A stretch of DNA of 43,939 nucleotides from Burkholderiales bacterium (GTDB taxonomy: Bacteria > Pseudomonadota > Gammaproteobacteria > Burkholderiales > Burkholderiaceae_C). Location of the stretch: NCBI GenBank assembly GCA_003963005.1, contig RXJW01000198.1, forward strand, positions 1 to 43,939, written 5' to 3'. This document shows, in pieces, positions 25,853 through 33,935 of the stretch. The number at the start of each line of letters is the position of its first letter. The first letter of the stretch is position 1. The position numbers and the translations under genes are program-made. The notes under the pieces were generated by a model. That model worked only from the letters and a program-made list of their open reading frames with translations, did not search any database and was not told the DNA's origin.

Positions 25853-27748
25853 TCAGGCGGGCGGGCTCAGCAGGGACTGCACCCGCGCCTTCAGCCCGTC
25901 CGGCGTCACCTGGCCGGCCGTCAGCGGCTCATCCACCGTCAGGCTCACCAGGCTCCACACGCCCCGGCGCAGCGGCTTGACCATGGCCTTGCCGCCCTCC
26001 ACGCGCGAGAAGAAGCTGCCCCAGAGGTTGCCCAGCGCCATCGGGATGACGGGCAGGTCCGGGCGGCCCTCGACGAGCTTCATGACGCCACCCTTGAAGG
26101 GTTGCAGTTCGCCGTCGCGCGTGAGGCCGCCCTCGGGGAAAATGCAGACCATCTCGCCGTCGTCCAGCACCGCGCGCGCGGCGGCGAAGGCGGCTTCGTA
26201 GGTGGCCGGGTCGGTCTTCTGCGGTGCGATCGGGATGGCCTTGGCGAGCTTGAACATCCAGCCCAGCACCGGGATCTTGAAGATCTGGTGGTCCATCAGG
26301 AAGCGGATCGGCCGCGGGCTCGCGGCCATCAGCAGCACGGCGTCGACGAAGCTCACGTGGTTGCACACGAGCACCGCCGGGCCGGTGGTGGGCAGGCGCT
26401 CGTCGTGGACGATGCGAAAGCGATACACCAGCCGCGTCAGCACGAAGGCGACGAAGCGCAGCAGGTACTCCGGCACGATCAGGAAGATGTAGAACGCGAC
26501 GACGGCGTTGGCGATGCCGACCGCGAGGAAGACCTGCGGGATGGTCAGGCCCGCGCCGAGCATGGCACCGGCGATCACCGAGCTGCCGATCATGAAGACC
26601 GCGTTCAGGATGTTGTTCGCCGCGATGATGCGGGCGCGGTGGCTGGGCTGGGCGCGCAGCTGGATGAGGGCATACATCGGCACGCTGTACAAGCCTGCGA
26701 ACAGGGCCAGCAGCGTCAGGTCGGCCAGCAGGCGCCAGTGCGCGGGCACGGCGAGAAAGGCGCTCACGGTGTAGGGCTCGGCGGCCGGCAGGCCGGTCGC
26801 GGCGAAGTACAGGTCGATCGCGAACACGCTCATGCCGATGGCGCCCAGCGGCACCAGGCCGATCTCCACGTGGCGCTTGGACAGCATCTCGCACAGCAGC
26901 GAGCCGATGCCGATGCCGATCGAGAACACCGCCAGCAGCAGCGAGGCCACCTGCGGGCTGCCGTGCAGTACCTCCTTGGCGAACGCCGGGAAATTGGACA
27001 GGAACACCGCGCCGAAGAACCACATCCACGAGATGCCCAGCAGCGAGCGGAACACCGCCAGGCCCTCGTGCGCGAGCTTGAGGTTGCGCCAGGTCTCGGT
27101 GATGGGGTTCCAGTTGATGACGAGGTTCGGGTCGGTCGAGGGGCTCGGCGGAATGGCCTGCGCCGTGGCGCGGCCCGCCACGGCCAGCACGAGGCAGGCA
27201 ATGGCCACGTGATGCGGCCCGACGACCGGCGTGTCCACCAGCACGCCGCCGAGCAGCTGGCCCAGCAGGATCGCGACGAAGGTGCCCATCTCGACCATGC
27301 CGTTGCCGCCGGTGAGCTCGCGCTCGTTGAGCTGCTGTGGCAGGTAGGCGTACTTGACGGGGCCGAACAGCGTGGAGTGGAGGCCCATCAGGAACACGCA
27401 CAGCAAGAGCGCCGGCACGTGGGTCGTCCAGAAGCCCCAGGCGGCGATCACCATGATGGCGATCTCCAGGCTCTTCACGAGCTGCATGAGCCGCGCCTTG
27501 TCGTGCTTGTCGGCGAGCTGGCCGCTGGTGGCGGAGAACAGCACGTAGGGCAGGATGAACAGGGCGCCGATGACGAGGCCCGCCATCTTGGGCTCCAGCC
27601 AGCTCAGCTGGAGCTGGTAGGTCACCATCAGCGTGAACGCGAACTTGAAGACGTTGTCGTTCGCCGCGCCGAGGAACTGCGTCCAGAAGAAGGGCGCGAA
27701 GCGGCGCTGGCCCAGCAGGGCGAACTGGTTCGGATGCTCGTGGCTCAT
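25853..27748 (-). CDS. LplT-like MFS transporter fused to PlsC-type acyltransferase
   Basis: 631 residues from ATG 27748, preceded by GAGGG. Residues 1-430 are a 12-helix major facilitator domain of the LplT type (FLGAANDNVFKFA, LFGPVKYAYLPQ, GGNGMVEMGTFVAILLG). Residues 440-630 are an acyltransferase with NHVSFVD (463-469; catalytic H464 and D469) and FPEGGLT (537-543). The family imports lysophospholipid across the inner membrane and re-acylates it. E. coli uses separate LplT and Aas proteins; here the AMP-binding half of Aas is absent, so acyl donor supply must come from elsewhere. It follows a DUF2145 gene by 8 bases in the same operon. Confidence 0.93.
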   Translation of the reverse strand: MSHEHPNQFALLGQRRFAPFFWTQFLGAANDNVFKFAFTLMVTYQLQLSWLEPKMAGLVIGALFILPYVLFSATSGQLADKHDKARLMQLVKSLEIAIMVIAAWGFWTTHVPALLLCVFLMGLHSTLFGPVKYAYLPQQLNERELTGGNGMVEMGTFVAILLGQLLGGVLVDTPVVGPHHVAIACLVLAVAGRATAQAIPPSPSTDPNLVINWNPITETWRNLKLAHEGLAVFRSLLGISWMWFFGAVFLSNFPAFAKEVLHGSPQVASLLLAVFSIGIGIGSLLCEMLSKRHVEIGLVPLGAIGMSVFAIDLYFAATGLPAAEPYTVSAFLAVPAHWRLLADLTLLALFAGLYSVPMYALIQLRAQPSHRARIIAANNILNAVFMIGSSVIAGAMLGAGLTIPQVFLAVGIANAVVAFYIFLIVPEYLLRFVAFVLTRLVYRFRIVHDERLPTTGPAVLVCNHVSFVDAVLLMAASPRPIRFLMDHQIFKIPVLGWMFKLAKAIPIAPQKTDPATYEAAFAAARAVLDDGEMVCIFPEGGLTRDGELQPFKGGVMKLVEGRPDLPVIPMALGNLWGSFFSRVEGGKAMVKPLRRGVWSLVSLTVDEPLTAGQVTPDGLKARVQSLLSPPA

Positions 27749-27756
27749 CGGTTCCC

Positions 27757-28533
27757 TCAGGGCTGGACGTTTTGGGGTGTGGAGGACAGGCCGCGGCGCT
27801 GCAGCCAGGCAAACATCGAATCCACGGTGACCGTGTCGATGTGACTGGTGAAGCGTCGCGCGCTCGGATGATCGTCGAACGCGATGTTGGCACGGGTCAG
27901 GCGCCCGCCCAGTCGGGTCAACGTGGACAAACGCAGGTCGGTGGGCTCGTAGCCTTGCCCCTGGAGCCAGGCCTGGGCGTCGCCGCGGCTGTTGATGGCC
28001 GGCCCTGCCACGCCGGCCAGCGTCTCCAGCGCCCACTGGTTGCTCTGCTGGTAGGTCGTGCCGAAGGCATAGGCCACCATGCTGTAGCGCGGCTCGTTGA
28101 GGCGCGCCACGCGGGCGTTGTCGGCCAGCACGGGCAACAGGGCCTGCTGCAGCTCGGGCTTGAGCGTGACGAAGGCGGCTTCGTAGCGGAAGGGGTTGTC
28201 CAGGAAGAACTCGCCCAGGCCCTGGCGGTAGACGGCGGCACGGTCGGAGCCACAGTCGTTGAGCTTGTGGACCACGCGCCAGACGCCGTCCTGCCGGTAG
28301 GCAAAGCCCAGGTGCGACCAGCGCAGGCCGTACTTGGACAGGTCCTGCCCGGCGCGCGCCAACAGCACGACGTCGGCGCCACTGGCGTCGAGCGCCTTCA
28401 GCGTGGCTTCCGCCAGGCGCAGGCCCTGCTCGACCTGTCGCACCGTGGCCGGTCGCTCTTCGCAGGTGCGGCCGGCGTGCGCGGGCGCGGCCAGCGCCAT
28501 CGCCAGCGCTGCAGCAGCAAGGGCCGGCTTCAC
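27757..28533 (-). CDS. DUF2145 domain protein, exported
   Basis: 258 residues from GTG 28533, which overlaps the previous stop (GTGA). A signal peptide ends at about residue 19 (ALAAPAHA). The mature part matches my recollection of DUF2145: LRWSHLGFAYRQDGVWRVVH near the middle, NDCGSDRAAVYRQGLGEFF, and FTSHIDTVTVDSMFAWL at the end. His and Cys residues in those motifs (WSHLGF, NDCG) recall a cysteine peptidase-like (NlpC/P60-type) active site, but this is only a resemblance. Middle gene of a three-gene operon with an exported hypothetical protein and the LplT-PlsC fusion, which suggests an envelope function. Confidence 0.8.
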   Translation of the reverse strand: MKPALAAAALAMALAAPAHAGRTCEERPATVRQVEQGLRLAEATLKALDASGADVVLLARAGQDLSKYGLRWSHLGFAYRQDGVWRVVHKLNDCGSDRAAVYRQGLGEFFLDNPFRYEAAFVTLKPELQQALLPVLADNARVARLNEPRYSMVAYAFGTTYQQSNQWALETLAGVAGPAINSRGDAQAWLQGQGYEPTDLRLSTLTRLGGRLTRANIAFDDHPSARRFTSHIDTVTVDSMFAWLQRRGLSSTPQNVQP

Positions 28534-29015
28534 CGCGTGACCTTCTCGTGATGCAGCAGGGCCTTGCCGATCTCGTTCGGGATGAAGGCGATCACTTCGC
28601 CCGCGGTCGACAGCAGCGTGCCGGCGCCGATGACCGACACATGGACCGCTGCGCCCGCCGCGCCACGGGCACCCTCCGACAGGCCGCCAGCGGTCTTGAT
28701 GCTGATGCGCACGCCGTCCGACACGCGCTCCAGCACCCAGACGGTGGCGCCGCCGATCACCTCGACGCTGACGACCACCAGCGCGGCGCCGGCCGACAGC
28801 ACGGCCAGCGGTACGGCGCTGAGTGCCACGCCGGTGCCGCTCACCACGCCCACGGACAGCGCCACCGGCGCCAGTGAGAGGGCCACGCTGGCTTCCGACA
28901 GATTCGGGCCCGCCTGCGCGGGCAGACCCGCCGCCAGGGCGGTGGCGAGCACGGCGTGTTGCAGCAGCGGGCGCACGAGGCGCGACAGCGAGGGGCGTGA
29001 GAGGGGTTGGGCCAT
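28530..29015 (-). CDS. Hypothetical exported protein
   Basis: 161 residues from ATG 29015 (MAQPLSRPSL); the open frame continues upstream but this start gives a signal peptide with a likely cut after LPAQA. The mature part is small-residue rich with two long hydrophobic stretches (LSLAPVALSVGVVSGTGV, LAVLSAGAALVVVSVEVI), then GGLSEGARGAAGAAVHVS and a basic end. No known family. Its stop overlaps the GTG start of the DUF2145 gene, so the two are coupled and probably act together at the envelope. Confidence 0.72.
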   Translation of the reverse strand: MAQPLSRPSLSRLVRPLLQHAVLATALAAGLPAQAGPNLSEASVALSLAPVALSVGVVSGTGVALSAVPLAVLSAGAALVVVSVEVIGGATVWVLERVSDGVRISIKTAGGLSEGARGAAGAAVHVSVIGAGTLLSTAGEVIAFIPNEIGKALLHHEKVTR

Positions 29016-29196
29016 GGGGGTGGACGGCTGTCCGGTGGTTGCGATGGCCGCGATGTTGAGTGAAGCCCGGCGGCTCGCCACGGGAATCGTGACCAGTCTC
29101 ACCGCAAGCACCGGTCGGTAGCGCGTGGCGACACCGCGGCCGTCGCGGTGCTGGGTACGATGCCGGCAACTTCCTGTCGCTCCAGTCGCGCGCCGC

Positions 29197-29973
29197 ATGC
29201 CTGATCGTTCCCCTGACCCCAACTCGCGCCTGGCCGTCGGTTCGCAGCCAGTGAACCGGCGCACGCGCCGCGTGCCGACACCGGACGAGGTCGAGCGCCC
29301 CGAGGTGCTGCAGCAGCGCCAGCAGCAACTGCGCGCCAAGCACGAGCTGGGGCGGCCGCTGGCGGCCGGCGCACGGGCCGCGCAGCCGGCAGCCCCGCTG
29401 CCGATGGCCGCCCGCGTGCAGGCAGGCCTGGGGGTGGTGTCGCTGTCGGGCGCACTGTTCGTTGGTGATGCGATCGCCATCGGCGTGCTGGCGGTGGTCG
29501 GCACGGCGAGCCTGGCCTGGGCGGCGCGGGCCGTGTGGCGCCGCCCGCGGGGGGCGGTGGCCGAGGAAACCGGCTTGCCCGCGGACGCCCTGGAGGCGCT
29601 GGACGGGCTGCTCGTGCGTGCTGCCCCGGCCCTGCCTGCCGGGGCGACCGAAGCCGTCAAGGCGATCAAGGCGGCCTTGCTGCAGGCCCAGCAGCCCGGC
29701 GCGATGGGAGCGCTTGCGCCGCAGGACCGGCTCTTCGTCACGCAGTGCGTGGCGCGCTACCTGCCCGACAGCCTGGAGGCCTACCTGCGGCTGCCGGCGG
29801 CCCGGCGGGCCGAGCCTCTGGGAGAGGGCCAGCCCAGCGGGGATGCAGTGCTGATCGAGCAACTGCTGACGCTGCAGCAGGGGCTGGCGCGGCGCCTGCA
29901 GCCGCTGCAGGACGAGGCGGCCGAAGCGCTGCTGCGTCAGCAGCGCTTCCTGCAGGCGAAGTCGCGGGAGTAG
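29197..29973 (+). CDS. Hypothetical protein with a membrane hairpin
   Basis: 258 residues from ATG 29197. The N-terminal 70 residues are polar and basic. One hydrophobic region with two possible membrane passes lies at about 73-115 (GLGVVSLSGALFVGDA, IAIGVLAVVGTASLAWA). The C-terminal 140 residues are predicted helical (ALLQAQQPG, GDAVLIEQLLTLQQG, EALLRQQRFLQAK). I recognise no family. It is divergent from the exported hypothetical gene at 28530-29015 and converges with the YiaA/B gene, ending 5 bases before it. It ends in TAG, which shows that TAG is used as a stop in this chromosome. Confidence 0.72.
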   Translation: MPDRSPDPNSRLAVGSQPVNRRTRRVPTPDEVERPEVLQQRQQQLRAKHELGRPLAAGARAAQPAAPLPMAARVQAGLGVVSLSGALFVGDAIAIGVLAVVGTASLAWAARAVWRRPRGAVAEETGLPADALEALDGLLVRAAPALPAGATEAVKAIKAALLQAQQPGAMGALAPQDRLFVTQCVARYLPDSLEAYLRLPAARRAEPLGEGQPSGDAVLIEQLLTLQQGLARRLQPLQDEAAEALLRQQRFLQAKSRE

Positions 29974-29978
29974 CGGCT

Positions 29979-30431
29979 TCAGGCGTCCGGCTCGCCGCGG
30001 CTGCGGCTGGCGTTGGACTGCTCCAGCAGGTCCGCTTCGTGGCGGTCGCGTAGCGTCTTGGCGAGCGTGAAGACGCTGGAGACCAGGAACAGCCAGGACA
30101 CGCCGATGTAGCGCTTGATCCAGACGTCCATCTCCATGCGCCACAGGCCCCAGGCGGTGAGGGCCAGGGCCGCGGCCAGCGCGATCCAGACCATCATGAC
30201 CCAGCCTTGGGTGTCGACCTGGCCGTCGCGGTTGTCGCGCTGTGTCTTGGCGACCGCGAAGCCCGAGAACACCGAGAACAGTACGCCGATGGCCAGGAAG
30301 GCGCGGTCGACGTCCTGACCCGGTGCGCCGAACACGCCCCAGGCGCAGGCCAGCAGGGCGAGGACGAAGGCGGCCCAGACCTGGAAGCGCCAGGCATTGG
30401 TGTCGCGTTGCATGACGAAGCGGGTAGCCAT
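29979..30431 (-). CDS. YiaA/YiaB-family inner membrane protein
   Basis: 150 residues. Four hydrophobic segments are arranged as two pairs, each ending in a similar polar tail: FSVFSGFAVAKTQRDNRD and FLVSSVFTLAKTLRDRHE. That internal duplication is the YiaA/B two-helix-domain pattern. The E. coli proteins are inner-membrane proteins of unknown function. No operon partner; a C-terminal gene remnant lies upstream of it. Confidence 0.88.
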   Translation of the reverse strand: MATRFVMQRDTNAWRFQVWAAFVLALLACAWGVFGAPGQDVDRAFLAIGVLFSVFSGFAVAKTQRDNRDGQVDTQGWVMMVWIALAAALALTAWGLWRMEMDVWIKRYIGVSWLFLVSSVFTLAKTLRDRHEADLLEQSNASRSRGEPDA

Positions 30432-30539
30432 GAGGTGGGAGTCCTTGTAGTGAAGAGGCGGCGGGATGTTCGGCGATGTGGCGGCGTGCGGCCTCGGGAA
30501 TAGTGCCGAGTGGCGTGGAAAGCGTCTCGGGGGAGCGTG

Positions 30540-30758
30540 TCATGACACCGCCGGGCGTTCCACATGGCGTCGTGTGGCGAAGACGGTGGGCGTGAAGACC
30601 GCGCCACGCCAGGTCACACGCCGCTTCACGGCGAGGTCGAACAGCAGGGGGTTGTGGTCCCGCAGTGCGGCCAGCGGCGCCACATCGGCCTCGTGCAGCA
30701 CGCCGGCGCGCACCAGGGCCGGCAGGCGCAGCGTGGCGGCCGCGGTCGTTGCGTCAAG
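30540..30758 (-). pseudogene. C-terminal remnant of a lost gene at the left edge of the accessory segment
   Basis: Reading the minus strand from 30758 to the TGA at 30540-30542 gives 72 residues with normal codon usage and good protein-like content (LRLPALVRAGVLHEADVAP, ALRDHNPLLFDLAVKRRV, FTPTVFATRRHVE). It has no start codon, and a TAA lies immediately upstream at 30759-30761, inside the 11-bp direct repeat. It therefore looks like the 3' end of a gene broken at this point. I cannot name the family. The rest of the interval from 30432 to 30877 shows nothing else I can support. Confidence 0.5.
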
Positions 30759-30768
30759 TTATCTTCAC
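30758..30768. repeat. Left copy of an imperfect 11-bp direct repeat
   Basis: GTTATCTTCAC here matches GTTGTCTTCAC at 34739-34749 with one mismatch. The two copies lie at the points where ordinary chromosomal sequence gives way to the accessory segment (kinase remnant and toxin-antitoxin). They may be a target-site duplication or attachment core. The match is short, so chance is possible. Confidence 0.4.
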
Positions 30769-30877
30769 CCCTCGCGCGGGGGATGACTGTCGCCCTCCGT
30801 TATGGGATTGTTGGTAGGTCAGCAACACCACCAAGACTGGCGAATGCTGAGATGTCTCGGGGCGAAGAGGGCGCGGC

Positions 30878-31519
30878 ATGGCGGATTTCATTTCCGAGAG
30901 GCGCGGCGGCTTTGGCTGCATTTGGTTCCTCGGCCTGTTGCTGTAGATCAACGCTGTGGCCGCCGAAGGCTTGCCCTCTGCACCGGTCGTCGATCAGGAA
31001 TGGCGGGATCGTTTCATTCTGAAGGCCGACGCCGCGCAGTACTGCAACGCGGCGCAGGAGTGGCAGAAGGCCCAGCACGCTTTGCATCTCGCCCAAGCCG
31101 GTCTGGATCAGCGCGCCGAACTGCGCGCTGCCGCGGCAGCCTTCATCGTCGATCCGCGCAGCAACTCAGACAAATGCCCGACCTTTCAACGCTACTTGGC
31201 AATGGCGCGTGCCGGAGGATCGGCTTACGAAAGAGAGCTGTTCGACCTGTCCGTAGCGGTGAGCTGGGAACTGCAAGGGCCGCCGTGCGCGGGTCAATTG
31301 AGCAAAGTGGAGCTGGAGGCCTTGGCTCATCGGCTGGGTGATCCGGCGCGCCGGTACTACGTTCTTGAAAGCGCGTTGCGAGGACCCCTTGCCCGTCAAC
31401 AATACGACGAAGTGACGGCTATCCTGAGCCAGCAACTCGAAGTTGCCGTGACAGGGATTCAACGCGCCAGCCGCTTGTCGAAGCTCTCCGATGTCAGCTT
31501 GATGGCGGACCCAGCGTAG
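30878..31519 (+). pseudogene. N-terminal sensor fragment of the decayed kinase
   Basis: The frame begins with MADFISERR and a hydrophobic run GCIWFLGLLL; TAG follows at 30944. After it INAVAAEG completes what looks like a signal peptide cut after AVA. From GTG 30956 the frame is open for 187 residues to TAG 31517. The content is helical with Ala, Leu and Arg spacing resembling TPR-like repeats (EWQKAQHALHLAQAGL, RYYVLESALRGPLA). The codons after 31519 continue the same kind of sequence in the same frame. Confidence 0.6.
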
Positions 31520-31582
31520 GAGCACGCGCGACGCTGGATCGACAGCGCGTGGCGGGAGTTCGATGGTCGTGAGTACCCGGGG

Positions 31583-33196
31583 TTGGCGGCGAATCTGGAC
31601 GCCAACAGCGCCATCATTGAGTTCCGCGCCAGCCGAGTACCGCAAGCCATCGCATTCATGCAGCGTGCGCTGCCTCTCCTCAAAGAGGGTGCCCAGGATC
31701 CCTACACGACATGCAGCAACCTCACCGCGTGGGCGTCGCAGTTGATCAGGGTTTCCCACGTGCGCACCGCGCTGGATTTGCTGGAAACCTGCCGCTCTCG
31801 GAGCAACCTGCCGGTCACGACGGAGCTTTACCTGTCTCGTCTTTACCTGGAGGCCTACGCGGCCCTCGGCACAGCCGACGCCTTTGAGAAAGGCGAGCGC
31901 GAGGTGAGGAAGATTGATGCGGCACTCCTTGATGAAGCCACGTGGCAGATCGTGCACGTTCGAGTCCTGGAGCACATCTCCCTGTTTTACGAATCGTTTG
32001 GCCGCTACGAGGCGGCGTTGAAGGCGCGCAAGCGCTACAACGCGCTGACGGCAGAGCGGCAGCGCCTGGCCAACGAGAAGACCCGTGTCGAGACCCTGGA
32101 GAAGCTCGACGTGGCCTTGAAGGACCAAGAAAACACCCGCCTCAAGGCCGAGGCCGAGGCCGAGGTGCAGGCCGAGCGTCAGCGGGGGTGGATCGTCGGC
32201 TTTGCAGCCGTTGCTGTAGGCGCGCTGCTGGCGGCTGCGGCACTGGTCGTCGCCGTGCGCCGCGGCCGCCGCCTCGCCAAGGTCTCCGCCGAACTCGAAG
32301 CGCGCAACGGCGAGCTCGAGCAGCGCAGCGCCTCTCGCATCCGGCTGCTGGCTGCCGCGTGCCACGACCTTCGGCAGCCCGCCCACGCCCTGGGCATGTT
32401 GGCCGAGCTGGGCAGTGACGCCACCGAGGATCCAACCCGCTACCTGCACTGTCTGCAGTCCGTGCGCCGCAGCGCGGCCTCTTTGGGTGACATGCTGGAC
32501 GAGCTGATGGACCTCGGCCGGCTGGACGGCGGCCACTACACCCCGCACCTGAGCGACATCTCGCTGGGCGAGCTGCTGCAGGAAGCGATGCTCCACTTCG
32601 GCCCGCTGGCCAAGCGCAAAGGGCTGACGCTGGAGGCGCCGCCGGTCGACATCCTGATCGTGTCGGACCGGCACCTGTTGCGGCGCATGCTGTTCAACGT
32701 CGTCTCCAACGCCATCAAGTACACCGACACAGGGTCCGTGCGCGTCGATGTCGAGCGGGTTGACGGTGAGGTCCGGCTCAGGGTGCAAGACACCGGTCCG
32801 GGCATTCCGCAGGACAAGCTGGACGACGTCTTCCGCGACTACGTGCGCCTGAACCCGCTGAAGGCCGCCGAGGGGCTCGGCATTGGCCTGTCGATCGTGC
32901 GCCGGTCGGCAGAACTGCTTGCGCACCCGCTCACCCTGACATCGTCACCGGACGAGGGCACGACGATCACGCTGACGCTGCCGATCAGTCAGTCGGAGTC
33001 TGCGACCTCGTCTGGCGACGCCACCGCCGAGGTGGCAGCCGCGCGGGTGGCGTACTGGCCATCCTGGAAGATGACGTCGACGTGCGCGAAGCCATGGCTG
33101 CGCTGCTGCGACGTTGGGGCTACACCGTGTTCGCCGGGATCAGCGCCGACGCCGTGCTGGACCAACTGTCGCAGGCACGCGCCCAGCCAGACCTGA
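31583..33196 (+). CDS. Histidine kinase fragment (kinase core of the decayed gene)
   Basis: Longest intact part: 537 residues if TTG 31583 is used, about 512 from ATG 31658. Helical repeats come first, a membrane segment at about nt 32190-32260 (WIVGFAAVAVGALLAAAA), then a coiled coil. The kinase core has CHDLRQPAHALGM (H-box), NVVSNAIKYTD (N-box), VQDTGPGIP (G1) and GLGIGLSIVRRSAEL (G2). After TLTLPIS (about 32990) the translation becomes unlike any protein, because the receiver lies in another frame. Whether this part is translated is doubtful: no convincing ribosome site is seen and the upstream gene is interrupted. It is in frame with the N-terminal fragment. Confidence 0.6.
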   Translation: MAANLDANSAIIEFRASRVPQAIAFMQRALPLLKEGAQDPYTTCSNLTAWASQLIRVSHVRTALDLLETCRSRSNLPVTTELYLSRLYLEAYAALGTADAFEKGEREVRKIDAALLDEATWQIVHVRVLEHISLFYESFGRYEAALKARKRYNALTAERQRLANEKTRVETLEKLDVALKDQENTRLKAEAEAEVQAERQRGWIVGFAAVAVGALLAAAALVVAVRRGRRLAKVSAELEARNGELEQRSASRIRLLAAACHDLRQPAHALGMLAELGSDATEDPTRYLHCLQSVRRSAASLGDMLDELMDLGRLDGGHYTPHLSDISLGELLQEAMLHFGPLAKRKGLTLEAPPVDILIVSDRHLLRRMLFNVVSNAIKYTDTGSVRVDVERVDGEVRLRVQDTGPGIPQDKLDDVFRDYVRLNPLKAAEGLGIGLSIVRRSAELLAHPLTLTSSPDEGTTITLTLPISQSESATSSGDATAEVAAARVAYWPSWKMTSTCAKPWLRCCDVGATPCSPGSAPTPCWTNCRRHAPSQT

Positions 33197-33450
33197 TCAT
33201 CACAGACCTGCATCTTGGGACGACGAACGGACTTGCCGAGATTGCGCACATGAGAGAGGTGCTGCGGGTACCTGGGATGACTGCGCTGCTCGTCACGGGT
33301 GACCTCGATGCTGGCGCCGCCAGCCGGGCTGCTCAAGCTCGGGTGTATGTGGCTCACAAGCCACTGGCACCCCGCAAGCTTGCGGATCTGGTGGCGCAAC
33401 TGGTCAAAGCGGCTGATGCGAAGCGGCCAGACGTTGATGTGCCGGCCTAG
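33082..33450 (+). CDS. Receiver domain fragment of the decayed hybrid kinase
   Basis: The receiver reads from about 33052: VLAILEDDVDVRE, then WGYTVFAG, LIITDLHLG (phospho-acceptor Asp), ALLVTGD (conserved Thr) and AHKPL (conserved Lys). All key residues are present. The first possible start in frame, GTG 33082, lies after the EDD acidic pair, so a protein starting there would lack part of the active site. This supports loss by frameshift from the preceding kinase rather than a separate gene. Ends in TAG. Confidence 0.55.
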   Translation: MREAMAALLRRWGYTVFAGISADAVLDQLSQARAQPDLIITDLHLGTTNGLAEIAHMREVLRVPGMTALLVTGDLDAGAASRAAQARVYVAHKPLAPRKLADLVAQLVKAADAKRPDVDVPA

Positions 33451-33490
33451 GCTAGCTCGCTTTCCGCCATTGAGCATGGGGCGACACTGC

Positions 33491-33508
33491 TACAGCAAAT
33501 ACGCTGTA
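33491..33508. promoter_or_regulatory. Candidate operator of the toxin-antitoxin operon
   Basis: TACAGC (33491-33496) and GCTGTA (33503-33508) form a perfect inverted repeat with a 6-bp spacer, 50 bases before the antitoxin start. Xre-type antitoxins bind such palindromes to repress their own operon, so this is the likely autoregulatory site. Inferred from position and symmetry. Confidence 0.6.
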
Positions 33509-33558
33509 CATTTCTTTCAGCAGCAAACCTGCATCCCGCCCTCCCCGAGGAAACCTCC

Positions 33559-33933
33559 ATGCAAGCCAGCCCCATCAAGGAAGTCGACCATGCCCTGGTC
33601 CTTGGCCAGGCCGTGCAACGAGTCGCCGCTGGCCTGGGCCTCACGGGTCGGGCGGTTGCCCAGACCGTGGGGTTCAGCGAAGCGACGGTGTCCCGCATCT
33701 GGCAAGGCGAGCGGGGCATCGACCCCAAGTCGAAGGAAGGCCAGCTGGCGCTCATGCTCGTCAGGGTTTTCCGCTCGCTCGATGCCCTGGTCGGCGGCAG
33801 CGAGAGCAAGCGTCAAACATGGATGCATACGCACAACACCGCGCTGCTCGGCGTGCCTGCCAACCTCATCCTGAGCCCGGAAGGCCTGGCGCGCACCCTC
33901 GCCTACTTGGACGGCATGCGCGCGCCGAACTGA
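33559..33933 (+). CDS. Xre/MbcA/ParS-type antitoxin
   Basis: 124 residues from ATG 33559, with CGAGGA upstream. The N-terminal half holds a helix-turn-helix (VAQTVGFSEATVSRIWQGERG, split here by the family's usual turn). The C-terminal half has the MbcA/ParS/Xre toxin-binding pattern: LALMLVRVFRSLDALVG, WMHTHNTALLG and LSPEGLARTLAYLDGM. The family neutralises RES toxins and represses its own operon. The toxin start is two bases after this stop. Confidence 0.9.
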   Translation: MQASPIKEVDHALVLGQAVQRVAAGLGLTGRAVAQTVGFSEATVSRIWQGERGIDPKSKEGQLALMLVRVFRSLDALVGGSESKRQTWMHTHNTALLGVPANLILSPEGLARTLAYLDGMRAPN

Positions 33934-33935
33934 GC

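Larger units (their letters stand above)
30878..33450 (+). pseudogene. Decayed hybrid sensor histidine kinase/response regulator (whole locus)
   Basis: From ATG 30878 (GAAGAGGG upstream) one frame encodes a signal peptide, a helical repeat-like sensor, a membrane segment and a histidine kinase. It is broken by TAG at 30944-30946, inside the signal peptide core, and TAG at 31517-31519. Each could arise by one base change from CAG or TGG. After the kinase domain (about 32990) the frame must shift by -1 to enter an intact receiver domain (33052-33450) that has no canonical start of its own that would keep its acidic pocket. Domain order matches known hybrid kinases with a CHDLRQP H-box. Three lesions in one gene argue for a pseudogene. 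The fragments are listed separately. Confidence 0.75.

Noticed and set aside
25640..27844. A 734-codon plus-strand frame over the LplT-PlsC gene
   Set aside because: No recognisable protein content; antisense to a clear gene.
30944..31519. Recoding of TAG as an amino acid
   Set aside because: TAG ends an ordinary gene at 29971-29973 in the same chromosome and no suppressor tRNA is visible in the window.
32990..33082. Programmed -1 frameshifting between kinase and receiver
   Set aside because: No slippery heptamer is seen in the linker, and the gene already has two TAG stops, so mutation is the simpler account.
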